Shown piece after piece: positions 30,146-37,285 of a stretch of 38,901 nt of DNA. Positions within the stretch are counted from its first letter, which is position 1, and every line of letters begins with the position of its first letter. Source of the DNA: DATLEX01 sp035525045 (GTDB taxonomy: Bacteria > Acidobacteriota > Thermoanaerobaculia > Gp7-AA8); the NCBI GenBank assembly GCA_035525045.1, contig DATLEX010000125.1, positions 1 to 38,901 of the forward strand. The letters run 5' to 3'. The position numbers were made by a program, and so were the translations under genes. The notes beneath the pieces were generated by a model. It did not search any database. It saw only the letters and a list, made by a program, of their open reading frames with translations, and was not told the origin of the DNA.

Positions 30146-31614
30146 GCGAGGTGAACAGAGCGGCCGGAGAGGCGCGGAACGTCCGCGGCAACACGTTCGT
30201 GCAGGCGTGGTTTCAACTGATCCGCATCGCGCAGCTTCATGCCATCGACAATGATGCGCTGCAGCGCCCGATCCGGAACCTCGTCGACATCACCGCCGCC
30301 GCCGGCGCGGAGAGCCAGCTCTCCCTGCAGATGAAGGAAGGCGCGCTTCTTCTGAACGGCGCGCGGATCCGGCTCTCGAACGAGGAGTACGAGCTGGTCC
30401 ACACGATCGCCACGTTCCTCAAGGGCCGCGGGCTGGGCGGCTTCACCATCGAGGGGCCGCTCACCGCCGAGGCCGTCCGCAGGCTTCTCTCGATCCTGAT
30501 CTACGCGGAGCCGGGCGACCGCACGTACGCGAAGATCGAGACGGCCCTGACCGCCGCCCGGCTCCCCTTCATCATTCATCGCCCCCCCTCCGGCGAGAAG
30601 AGCGGCGACGACCGGATCCTGGAGCACCGCACGTTCACGTTCTTCCTGTATGCGAAGCTGGTGATCCTGGTTCGCAGCGTGCTGGCCGAGGAGAAGCTGG
30701 CGCCCGGTCGCCGCGGGTTCCTGATGCGCAACATCGCCCGGACCATCCAGTTGCTCGTCGACGTCTGCCGTGAAGACGCGCCGACGTTCATCGGCGTGGC
30801 CGCCGTCAAGAACGAGGAGATGTACGCCGGGCACCACGCCGCCAATGTCGCCGTCCTGGCCATCGCCCTCGGCCGGAGGCTGGGCATGGGCAAGGCGGCG
30901 CTGGCCGATCTGGGGATGGCCGCGATCTTCCACGACGCCGGGATGCGAAGCTGCCCGATCGAGATTCTCGAGAAACCGGGCCCGCTCGACCAGAAGGAAC
31001 GGGCCATCGTCGCCCAGCACCCCCTCCACTCGGTCGATTTCCTCCTCGAGGAGAAGAAGATCAGCAAGGCCAACCTCTCGCGCATGGTGGTCGCCTTCGA
31101 GCATCACCGGCACAATGCCGGCACCGGGTTCCCCCCCGCCAGCCGCAGGCCGGACCTCCTCTCGCGCATCGTCACGATCTGCGACGCCTACGACGCCATG
31201 AGCACGAAGCGGCCCTGGCGGAAGGCGTATCTTCCCGACCAGGCCATCGCCTCGATGCTGCGCGAGTCGGGCCCGCGCTTCGATCCCGCGCTGCTGAAGA
31301 CGTTCGTCTCCATGCTCGGCGTCTATCCGATCGGCTCGCTGGTGCGCCTCGACAGCGGGCAGCTCGCCGTGGTGGTGAGCCCCGGCGACGAGGGCGACGG
31401 GGTGGCACGGCCGCTGGTGACGCTGGTGGGGCGGCTGGCCCAGCCGGAAGGGACGATCGATCTGCAGGAGCGGACGAGCGCGGGAGCCTTCGCGCGCTCG
31501 ATCGTGAGCTGCGAAGAGCCGGCGAGGTACGGAATCCAGATCTCCAGCATCATCGCCGCCGGCGGAACGCCGTCCTACGGCCCGGCCGCGGCCGCAAGCG
31601 GCCAGCCGGATTGA
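30142..31614 (+). CDS. HD-GYP domain protein
   Basis: A 490-aa protein. Residues ~1-180 form a non-catalytic N-terminal domain with QLSLQMKEGALLLNGARIRL. The HD-GYP domain (~215-400) has HHAANVAVLAIALG, HD at 264-265 (FHDAGM), EILEKPGPL, AQHPLHSVDFLLEE, HHRHNAGTGFPP (321-332), RIVTICDAYDAMSTKRPW. The metal-binding His/Asp set is kept, but three signature positions differ: HDxGK becomes HDAGM, HHE becomes HHR and GYP becomes GFP. HD-GYP enzymes hydrolyse cyclic di-GMP or related dinucleotides; whether this one does is uncertain. Start ATG 30142 overlaps the HEAT gene stop. Confidence 0.88.
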   Translation: MSEVNRAAGEARNVRGNTFVQAWFQLIRIAQLHAIDNDALQRPIRNLVDITAAAGAESQLSLQMKEGALLLNGARIRLSNEEYELVHTIATFLKGRGLGGFTIEGPLTAEAVRRLLSILIYAEPGDRTYAKIETALTAARLPFIIHRPPSGEKSGDDRILEHRTFTFFLYAKLVILVRSVLAEEKLAPGRRGFLMRNIARTIQLLVDVCREDAPTFIGVAAVKNEEMYAGHHAANVAVLAIALGRRLGMGKAALADLGMAAIFHDAGMRSCPIEILEKPGPLDQKERAIVAQHPLHSVDFLLEEKKISKANLSRMVVAFEHHRHNAGTGFPPASRRPDLLSRIVTICDAYDAMSTKRPWRKAYLPDQAIASMLRESGPRFDPALLKTFVSMLGVYPIGSLVRLDSGQLAVVVSPGDEGDGVARPLVTLVGRLAQPEGTIDLQERTSAGAFARSIVSCEEPARYGIQISSIIAAGGTPSYGPAAAASGQPD

Positions 31615-31985
31615 GAGCCCTCGCCGCGGCCGGCGTGCTCCTGATCGCGGCGGCATGCGCATCGAGACCCCAGCCCGCAACGTCTACACGTGCGGCATCG
31701 TCTCGCACCGGTCATCCTCGTGGACGACCGTCTGCGGCTGGAGGAGGCGCCGAAAGGACCCTCACCGCCACCCACGCCGCCATGAGGCCGAGGAGGGCCG
31801 AGGCGACGACGTCCGAGGTCCAGTGGCGGAAGGCGAGGATGCGGGCCAGGCCGGCGGCGACCGCCAGCAGCAGAGCGATGATCCGCAGCGGCAGACTCTT
31901 CGAGGCGAACAGCAGCACGCCGGCGAGGGCGAAGGCGCCGACGGTGTGTCCGCTCGGGAACGAATTGGCCGCTCCGCGCGCGTAG
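31611..31985 (+). CDS. Possible lipoprotein-like ORF, doubtful
   Basis: A TTG overlapping the HD-GYP stop (TTGA, 4 bp) opens a frame that starts MRALAAAGVLLIAAACASRP, an excellent lipoprotein signal (lipobox IAAAC) in only ~20 residues. The frame then runs antisense through the end of the PAP2 gene with unremarkable Arg/Ala/Ser-rich sequence. Either a short lipoprotein remnant or frameshifted gene, or a chance run in GC-rich DNA. The coupling overlap is the only other support. Confidence 0.22.
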   Translation: MRALAAAGVLLIAAACASRPQPATSTRAASSRTGHPRGRPSAAGGGAERTLTATHAAMRPRRAEATTSEVQWRKARMRARPAATASSRAMIRSGRLFEANSSTPARAKAPTVCPLGNELAAPRA

Positions 31986-32608
31986 TGGAATGGGCCGAGC
32001 CACAGCTCCGGCCGGGCCCGGCCGACGAGGAATTTCAGGATGTGCGCGACCGCCCCGGCGCCGAGGGCGGCGAGCGCCATCGCCGCCGCATAGCGGATCC
32101 ACCGCGGAGTGCGATAGGCCACGCCCGCCACGGCGAAGAAGAGGACGATCATCGGCGGGTTCATCCCGCCGCCGAAGCGGTTGATGCCCCGAACCAGAGC
32201 CTGCGTGGTGTCCGACCGGATCCGCTCGGCCCAGGCCAGGACGGGAGCGTCGAGGAGAAACCAGGTCAGCGCCACGGCGAGGGCGCCGGCGAGGGCGGCG
32301 GCGGCCCACCGAGCCGGGCGGCGACAAAGAGCACCGGGGTTCCAGGCAATCGAGCGGCGCAGCGTCGCTCGCCAGTCGCGCACCTCGCCGCTCTGGAGGA
32401 TGGCCAGCGCCAGCAGGCCGGCCAGGCAAAAGAACACCACGTCCCACGACGGCGCCTCGCGCCCCAGAAAGGAAAGCTCGTCCACGGCCAGGTCGCGGTC
32501 GAGCCAGAGCCGGTTCGCTGACACGATCGGCGAGGGCCAGGAGAGGGAGAGGATCAGCAGCGTGATGAATGCCGCCGACGCGTAGCGCCGTCTAGCGTCG
32601 GTAGACAT
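31712..32608 (-). CDS. PAP2-superfamily membrane phosphatase
   Basis: A 298-aa polytopic membrane protein with the three PAP2 motifs: KFLVGRARP (KxxxxxxRP), SFPSGHT (PSGH) and LARILAFRHWTSDV (SRxxxxxHxxxD-like). Seven or so hydrophobic segments, including WAAAALAGALAVALTWFLL and ALAALGAGAVAHIL. The family dephosphorylates undecaprenyl pyrophosphate or lipid phosphates on the periplasmic face. Its 5' end overlaps the ArnT-like gene by 17 bp, so they share an operon; this links lipid-phosphate recycling with sugar transfer. The true start (32608) lacks a clear ribosome site. Confidence 0.9.
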   Translation of the reverse strand: MSTDARRRYASAAFITLLILSLSWPSPIVSANRLWLDRDLAVDELSFLGREAPSWDVVFFCLAGLLALAILQSGEVRDWRATLRRSIAWNPGALCRRPARWAAAALAGALAVALTWFLLDAPVLAWAERIRSDTTQALVRGINRFGGGMNPPMIVLFFAVAGVAYRTPRWIRYAAAMALAALGAGAVAHILKFLVGRARPELWLGPFHYARGAANSFPSGHTVGAFALAGVLLFASKSLPLRIIALLLAVAAGLARILAFRHWTSDVVASALLGLMAAWVAVRVLSAPPPAADGRPRG

Positions 32609-34112
32609 CGAACCACTTCCCGATCAACTGGAATTCGCCGATCTTGCGGAACCCGCTGAGGTCCCCGGCGATGGCCTCCGTGTTACGCCGCCGGGTGATG
32701 ACCACGAGCGCGTCGTCCGGCACCTCGTTCACGTGCCGGACGCGCTCGAGCTGGCGAGGCATGTCGCGCACCCAGAGGTGCGGCGCCACGTGCAGCGCCA
32801 CGCGCTCCGGCGGCACGTCCTGGCGAAGGATGGCCTCGACCATCGGGCGCGTCGAGGCGAAGTCGTTGGCCAGGGGAATCAGCGCAACGGCCAGCCAGGC
32901 CAGAGCGGCCAACGGGACCAGGCCCACCGCGATCGTCGATGTGATCAGCCGCCGCGAGCGAATCGACGCCACCAGTCCGATCAGCGCCGCGGCGGCCGTC
33001 ACCAGGAAGAGCGCCCACACGTCCCACCGCTCGGCGAGCAGCCGGCTCTCCCCTCGCATCTGCCGCGGGAGGAGGAAGACCGCCACCGTCCCGACGCCGA
33101 GAAGGAGTCCGAGGACGAAGAGGTTGACCCGCCATCCCCACTTCGTCCAGCGGTCGCGCTCCGCCCCCGCCAGCCGGGCCATGACCACGGCCGCCGGCGG
33201 GATCAGCGCCATCATGTAGACGTCGAGCTTGCTGCTGAGCAGCGAGTAGGGGATCAGCACGGCCAGGATCCAGCTCACGTAGAACTTCCCCTCCTGGTCA
33301 TGCCGGCGGTAGACGGCGATCAGCGCCACGAGCAGAAGAAGAAACCAGGGGAAGAGATCGGCCGGCGCGTGCGCGAGATAGAACCACGGCGCCGCCTTGT
33401 GCACCCAGGCGCCGACGGCGCGGCCGGCCGTCTGCTTCACCAGCACGTCGCGGGTGTAGGCGTCGCCGCCGATGAGCATGGCCGGAATGAACCACGCCAG
33501 CGGGATGAGGGCCATCAGGCCGAGGGCCGTGAGGTAGGGCCCGCGAGGGAGGCGCCCGCGGCGCAGGCGCTCGAACAGCAGCAGCACCAGCATGATCACC
33601 GGCGCCATCGGTCCTTTGAGCAGCGTGGCCACTCCCGTTGCCGCTGCCGAATAGAGGAGCGTCGCCGGGCGGTCGCCGTCGAGGAATTTCTTCAGTTGCC
33701 ACGCCGCCAGCACCAGCAAGGCGGTGAAGGCCACGTCCATCCGTGCCGTCTGTGCCGAACCCCAGATCATCACGGACGTCCCAGCGATGAAGGCGGCGAG
33801 AGGTCCGCCGATGCGCCACATCAGCCAGAGGAGGAACAGAAAGGCGAGCAGCGACGGGAGGACGAACGGCCACAGGGAGTAGACGCCGAGGGGGGAGGTC
33901 AGCAGGCGGACGGCCCAGAAGTGCAGAGGCGGCTTGTGCGTGAACGGCTTGCCGTGGAGAGTGGGCAGAAAGAATGCGCCATCCCTCATCTCGCGGACGA
34001 CCTGGGCGTACTTGGTCTCGTCCCCGACGTAGAGCTCGCGCTGAAAAGGGGTGAGGAACACAGAGGCCGCGACAACGGCGACGGCAAGAGTCACGACCCG
34101 CTCCCACGTCAT
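32592..34112 (-). CDS. ArnT-like GT-C glycosyltransferase (GT83)
   Basis: A 506-aa integral membrane protein with ~11-12 helices. Near the N-terminus YVGDETKYAQVVREM holds the catalytic Asp31-Glu32 of GT-C enzymes, in the first periplasmic loop, followed by HKPPLHFW, typical of ArnT/PMT relatives. It would transfer a sugar from undecaprenyl phosphate to lipid A or another envelope acceptor. The C-terminal ~110 residues form a soluble periplasmic domain (ALHVAPHLWVRDMP, VVITRRRNTEAI). TACAAT sits 9 nt before the ATG with no Shine-Dalgarno, suggesting a leaderless message. The donor could be made by the GT2 at 9.8-10.6 kb. Acceptor unproven. Confidence 0.9.
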   Translation of the reverse strand: MTWERVVTLAVAVVAASVFLTPFQRELYVGDETKYAQVVREMRDGAFFLPTLHGKPFTHKPPLHFWAVRLLTSPLGVYSLWPFVLPSLLAFLFLLWLMWRIGGPLAAFIAGTSVMIWGSAQTARMDVAFTALLVLAAWQLKKFLDGDRPATLLYSAAATGVATLLKGPMAPVIMLVLLLFERLRRGRLPRGPYLTALGLMALIPLAWFIPAMLIGGDAYTRDVLVKQTAGRAVGAWVHKAAPWFYLAHAPADLFPWFLLLLVALIAVYRRHDQEGKFYVSWILAVLIPYSLLSSKLDVYMMALIPPAAVVMARLAGAERDRWTKWGWRVNLFVLGLLLGVGTVAVFLLPRQMRGESRLLAERWDVWALFLVTAAAALIGLVASIRSRRLITSTIAVGLVPLAALAWLAVALIPLANDFASTRPMVEAILRQDVPPERVALHVAPHLWVRDMPRQLERVRHVNEVPDDALVVITRRRNTEAIAGDLSGFRKIGEFQLIGKWFDVYRR

Positions 34113-34121
34113 GCGCCCGGC

Positions 34122-34127
34122 ATTGTA
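34122..34127 (-). promoter_or_regulatory. Candidate -10 (TACAAT) for the ArnT-like gene
   Basis: TACAAT on the minus strand, 9 nt before the ATG at 34112. With start-site selection 7-9 nt downstream, as the tRNA promoter implies, the transcript would begin at the ATG. Confidence 0.45.
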
Positions 34128-34217
34128 GTGGACGCTTCCGGCGGGCTGTGACGGGCGTTACAGAAACGCGGCAGGAGCGGGCTCAACTCTTTGCAGTAAC
34201 ATCAGTTAGCTTCATGG

Positions 34218-34245
34218 TTCCCAACGGGCGGGCGGATGCTAAAAT
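34218..34245 (+). promoter_or_regulatory. Promoter of the DUF465 gene
   Basis: TTCCCA (34218-34223, four of six), a 16-nt spacer, and an extended -10 TGCTAAAAT (hexamer 34240-34245, five of six). The ATG is at 34281, with a full ribosome site between, so this is the one well-formed promoter with a 5' UTR. Confidence 0.6.
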
Positions 34246-34280
34246 CGAGATGCAAAGGTCCTTTCAAAGGAGGGAAATCG

Positions 34281-34517
34281 ATGTCGAATCGTACCGCTGA
34301 CATTCAACGACTTCTCAGCCAGGAAGACCCCGAGTTCCAGGAATGGGTCGAAGAACATCACCGCTGCGAGGCGCGACTCTCGGAGTTGATCACCAGGAGC
34401 GAGGTCAGCACTGACGAAGAGATCGAAGAGAAGACGTTGAAGAAGCGGAAACTCCGGCTGAAGGACCAAATGGCGGAGAGAATCCGAAGCTACGAATCGA
34501 GTCACGCGACGGCGTGA
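34281..34517 (+). CDS. Small DUF465/YdcH-like coiled-coil protein
   Basis: A 78-aa, highly charged helical protein: IQRLLSQEDPEFQEWVEEHH then CEARLSELITRSEVS and EEIEEKTLKKRKLRLKDQMAERI. This matches the DUF465 (YdcH) family of small cytosolic proteins, where LKKxKLxLKDxM is the conserved end. Function unknown in the family. AAAGGAGG lies 7 nt before ATG 34281, one of the strongest ribosome sites in the window; together with its own promoter and terminator it looks like a highly expressed monocistronic gene. Confidence 0.92.
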   Translation: MSNRTADIQRLLSQEDPEFQEWVEEHHRCEARLSELITRSEVSTDEEIEEKTLKKRKLRLKDQMAERIRSYESSHATA

Positions 34518-34525
34518 CGGCAGCG

Positions 34526-34556
34526 AAAAGGCCCCGGCGGAAACCCGGGGCCTTTT
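34526..34556. terminator. Bidirectional intrinsic terminator
   Basis: A perfect 12-bp stem AAAAGGCCCCGG / CCGGGGCCTTTT with a 7-nt loop, 8 nt after the DUF465 stop. T-run on both strands gives potential bidirectional function; it insulates the DUF465 gene from the phospholipid operon. Confidence 0.95.
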
Positions 34557-34561
34557 CGTCA

Positions 34562-34567
34562 TACGAT
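34562..34567 (+). promoter_or_regulatory. Candidate -10 (TACGAT) for the phospholipid operon
   Basis: TACGAT, 7 nt before ATG 34575, immediately after the terminator stem. The -35 would fall inside the terminator, and there is no Shine-Dalgarno between, so a leaderless start is inferred. Confidence 0.35.
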
Positions 34568-34574
34568 CCCGGTC

Positions 34575-35222
34575 ATGCCGAGGCTGCGCGTTGCCCCGGA
34601 GGGATGGCTGTTCATCATCCCGTTCGTCATCCTGGCGGCGGCCTCGCTGCTGATCCAGTGGTACATCGCGGCGATCGTGTTCTCGGCCATCGCCGCATTC
34701 CTCCTGAACTTCTTCCGCGATCCGCATCGCCGCGGCTCCGAGCTGCACGTGGACGTCCTCTCCCCCGCCGATGGAACGGTGGTCCAGATCAAGGAGGTGG
34801 CCGATGGCGAGGTCTGGCCGGGCCTGACCCGGCAGGTGAGCATCTTCATGTCGGTCTTCGATGTGCATGTGAACCGGGCCCCGATCGGCGGAACGATCGT
34901 GCACTATCGCTACAATCGCGGGAAGAACATCGCCGCCATGTCGGACAAGTCGTCGATGGAGAACGAGCAGAACCTCGTGGTCATCACGGACGAACGCGGC
35001 GGGACGGTGGCGCTCAAGCAGATCGCCGGGCTCCTGGCGCGGCGGATCGTCTTCGACAAGAAGGAGGGAGACGTGGTGCAGCGCGGTGAGCGCATCGGCA
35101 TGATCAAGTTCAGCTCGCGCGTCGACCTCTTCCTCCCGGCGGCGGCGCGGCTGAAGGTCGGCGTCCGGGAGAAGGTGATGGTCGGCTCGAGCGTCATCGC
35201 CGAGCTCGAGGAGCGGTCGTGA
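34575..35222 (+). CDS. psd: Phosphatidylserine decarboxylase (short, archaeal-type)
   Basis: A 215-aa Psd that decarboxylates phosphatidylserine to phosphatidylethanolamine at the inner membrane. Two N-terminal helices (~11-45), catalytic Asp66 in LSPADGTVV, His98 in FDVHVNRAP, and the self-cleavage segment near the C-terminus, MIKFSSRVDLFLP (Ser181). In most family members this is FGSRVD, cleaved between Gly and Ser to form the pyruvoyl group; here Gly is Ser180. The active site may still form from Ser181. The stop overlaps the pssA start (GTGA), giving a psd-pssA pair. Short Psd of this kind is common in diderms. Confidence 0.93.
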   Translation: MPRLRVAPEGWLFIIPFVILAAASLLIQWYIAAIVFSAIAAFLLNFFRDPHRRGSELHVDVLSPADGTVVQIKEVADGEVWPGLTRQVSIFMSVFDVHVNRAPIGGTIVHYRYNRGKNIAAMSDKSSMENEQNLVVITDERGGTVALKQIAGLLARRIVFDKKEGDVVQRGERIGMIKFSSRVDLFLPAAARLKVGVREKVMVGSSVIAELEERS

Positions 35223-36028
35223 AACGCGGGGACGTCCAGCGCGGCCTGCGGCGGGGGGTGTTCGTGATCCCCACCTTCCTGACGGTGATGAACCTCTTCT
35301 TCGGGTTCCGCTGCATCGTCAACAGCATGCGGGCCATGCAGGCCCTCACCGACGGCCGGCCCGATCGGGCCATGGAGTTCTTCCAGATCGCCTGCTTCTC
35401 GCTGTTCGTGGCGGCGATCTTCGACACCTTCGACGGACTGATCGCCCGCTCCCTCGATGCCACCAGCGAGTTCGGCAAGGAGTACGACTCGCTCGCCGAC
35501 GTGGTCACCTTCGGCGCCGCCCCCGCCGTCCTCGTCTATGCCTGGGGCCTGCACACCCTCGACCGCCTCGGCGGGGGGATCGCCTTCCTCTTCCTCGTGG
35601 CGGTGTCGCTGCGCCTGGCCCGCTTCAACGTCATGACCGGGAAAAGCGACTACCGCTACTTCGCCGGCCTACCCAGCCCGGCGGGGGCCCTGACCATCGC
35701 CGCGATCGTCAACTACGCTCCTGCGCCGATCCACGACCCGAAGTTCGCCATGGTCATGCTCCTTCTGACCACCTTCGTGGCCTTCGCCATGGTCTCGCCG
35801 ATCCGTTACCGGAGCCAGAAGGGCCTCAACCTGCAGAAGGAACGCTCCCTGATGACCTTCCTCGTCCTGGCGCTCGCGCTGGGCATCTTCAGCAAGTGGC
35901 CGCGCGAGCTGCTGTTCGTGGTGGCCATCTCCTACCTCGTGTCGGGCCCGCTGTTAAGGCTCTGGTCGATCGCTTTTCCTTCCCGGGTGCCGTCGGACGA
36001 GACGCTCGAGCCGCTCGAGGCGCCCTGA
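35219..36028 (+). CDS. pssA: CDP-diacylglycerol-serine O-phosphatidyltransferase
   Basis: A 269-aa membrane enzyme that makes phosphatidylserine from CDP-diacylglycerol and L-serine. The CDP-alcohol phosphatidyltransferase signature D-x2-DG-x2-AR-x8-G-x3-D-x3-D is perfect (DTFDGLIAR then GKEYDSLAD). Six or so helices. GTG start at 35219 overlaps the psd stop; GAGGAG lies 3 nt before. It supplies the substrate for the upstream decarboxylase. Confidence 0.95.
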   Translation: MKRGDVQRGLRRGVFVIPTFLTVMNLFFGFRCIVNSMRAMQALTDGRPDRAMEFFQIACFSLFVAAIFDTFDGLIARSLDATSEFGKEYDSLADVVTFGAAPAVLVYAWGLHTLDRLGGGIAFLFLVAVSLRLARFNVMTGKSDYRYFAGLPSPAGALTIAAIVNYAPAPIHDPKFAMVMLLLTTFVAFAMVSPIRYRSQKGLNLQKERSLMTFLVLALALGIFSKWPRELLFVVAISYLVSGPLLRLWSIAFPSRVPSDETLEPLEAP

Positions 36029-36031
36029 CGA

Positions 36032-37030
36032 ATGGAACCGAAACATCGCGACGGGTACCGGCTGGGGATCGTCAACTCCATGACCCTGGTCGGGAACGAG
36101 ATCAAGAGCATCCTGCGCGAGCGCTCCTTCCCATGCCAGAAGCTGGTCCTCCTCGATTCGACGGGCGAGGGCGCCGGCTCGCTGACCGAGGTCGATCACG
36201 AGCCGGCCGTGGTCGCGGCCGCGTCGGACGAGGAGCTCGAAGATCTCGACCTGGTCTTCTTCTGCGGGCCGCCGGCCGCCAACCGGGAGTGGATCGAGCG
36301 CCACGGCGCCGCCCGCTTCGTGGCCATCGACCTCTCCCAGCCGACCACCGCCGGGAGCGGCCGGGTCACGGTGGCGGGGATCAACCTGGAGGGGCTCACG
36401 GCCGCGGACCGGCTGCTCGTCTCGCCGCATCCGGTGGCCATCCCCCTCGCGCTGATCCTTCATCAGATCGGGTCGGCCTCGCCGGTGAAGCGCTGCACGG
36501 CGACGGTGATCCAGCCGGCCTCGGAGTACGGACAGGCGGGGATCGAGGAGCTGGCCAGGCAGACCATCAGCGTCCTCAACGTCCAGAGCGTGCCGCAAAG
36601 CGTCTTCGACCGGCAGGTGGCTTTCAACCTCTTCCCGGCGCGCGAACGGAACGAGGAGTTCATCGTCGGACAGGTGCGGGCGCTGGCCGGTCCGCGGATG
36701 GACGTGGCGCTGCTGGTCACGCAGGGGACGATCTTCCACGGGCACACCTTCTCGCTGTTCGTCGAGACCGGCGCGGGGCTCGAGGAGCGGGAGGTGATCG
36801 AGGCCCTGCGCCGCAACCGCGCCATTGCCTTTCCGGAAGGCGACCAGCAGTTCGGCTCGATCGATGCCGCGGGGCGCGACGAGGTGCTGATCGCGGAGGC
36901 GCGCGCCGACCGCTCGATCGAGGGAGGATTCTGGGTGTGGGCGGTCTGCGATAATCTCCGCCGCAGCTCGGCGCTCAACGCCGTCCTGATCGCCGAGAGC
37001 GTGCTCGCCGGCACCGGAGCACCGAACTAG
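36032..37030 (+). CDS. Aspartate-semialdehyde dehydrogenase homologue (USG-1-like, probably non-catalytic)
   Basis: A 332-aa protein of the Asd fold. N-terminal NADP region RLGIVNSMTLVGNEIKSIL matches the G.S..VG.E pattern in degenerate form; LVFFCGPPAANREW; the dimer segment RCTATVIQPASEYGQAGIEEL and the C-terminal IFHGHTFSLFVE are as in Asd. The active-site Cys segment (family NPNCST) is SPHPVA here, with Pro134 at the Cys position, so dehydrogenase chemistry is unlikely. USG-1 proteins of gamma-proteobacteria are similar non-catalytic relatives. ATG is 3 nt after the pssA stop. Role unknown; could be structural or regulatory. Confidence 0.82.
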   Translation: MEPKHRDGYRLGIVNSMTLVGNEIKSILRERSFPCQKLVLLDSTGEGAGSLTEVDHEPAVVAAASDEELEDLDLVFFCGPPAANREWIERHGAARFVAIDLSQPTTAGSGRVTVAGINLEGLTAADRLLVSPHPVAIPLALILHQIGSASPVKRCTATVIQPASEYGQAGIEELARQTISVLNVQSVPQSVFDRQVAFNLFPARERNEEFIVGQVRALAGPRMDVALLVTQGTIFHGHTFSLFVETGAGLEEREVIEALRRNRAIAFPEGDQQFGSIDAAGRDEVLIAEARADRSIEGGFWVWAVCDNLRRSSALNAVLIAESVLAGTGAPN

Positions 37031-37034
37031 CGTG

Positions 37035-37258
37035 TGTCATCCCGAGCCGGTTAACGGCTCCGGCGCCGGTGAAGCCGAGATGAATCGCAAAGCCTTCTCC
37101 CCCGCCTCCGGCGGGGGAGAAGGTGGCCCTGAGCGGAGCGAAGGGCCGGATGAGGGGCGCGACCGCGAGACGGAGTCCCCTCACCCGGCGCTTCGCGCCA
37201 CCCTCTCCCGCAAGCGGGAGAGGGCACGTTTCATGAGAAGCGTGAGCGAGGGATGACA
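37035..37258. repeat. Composite palindromic repeat, nested
   Basis: The outer ends TGTCATCCCGAGC (37035-37047) and GTGAGCGAGGGATGACA (37242-37258) match the termini of the repeat at 9818-9910. Inside lies a second palindromic element (~37093-37224) bounded by hairpins CCTTCTCCCCCGCC/GGCGGGGGAGAAGG and CCCTCTCCCGC/GCGGGAGAGGG. No coding capacity; fills the 255-bp gap between two genes. Confidence 0.85.
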
Positions 37259-37285
37259 GAATGCGTTCCGCGGAGACTCGAAACC

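Noticed and set aside
37093..37224. Possible insertion sequence or small ncRNA gene
   Set aside because: No transposase, no promoter, and both halves are hairpins typical of non-autonomous palindromic repeats.
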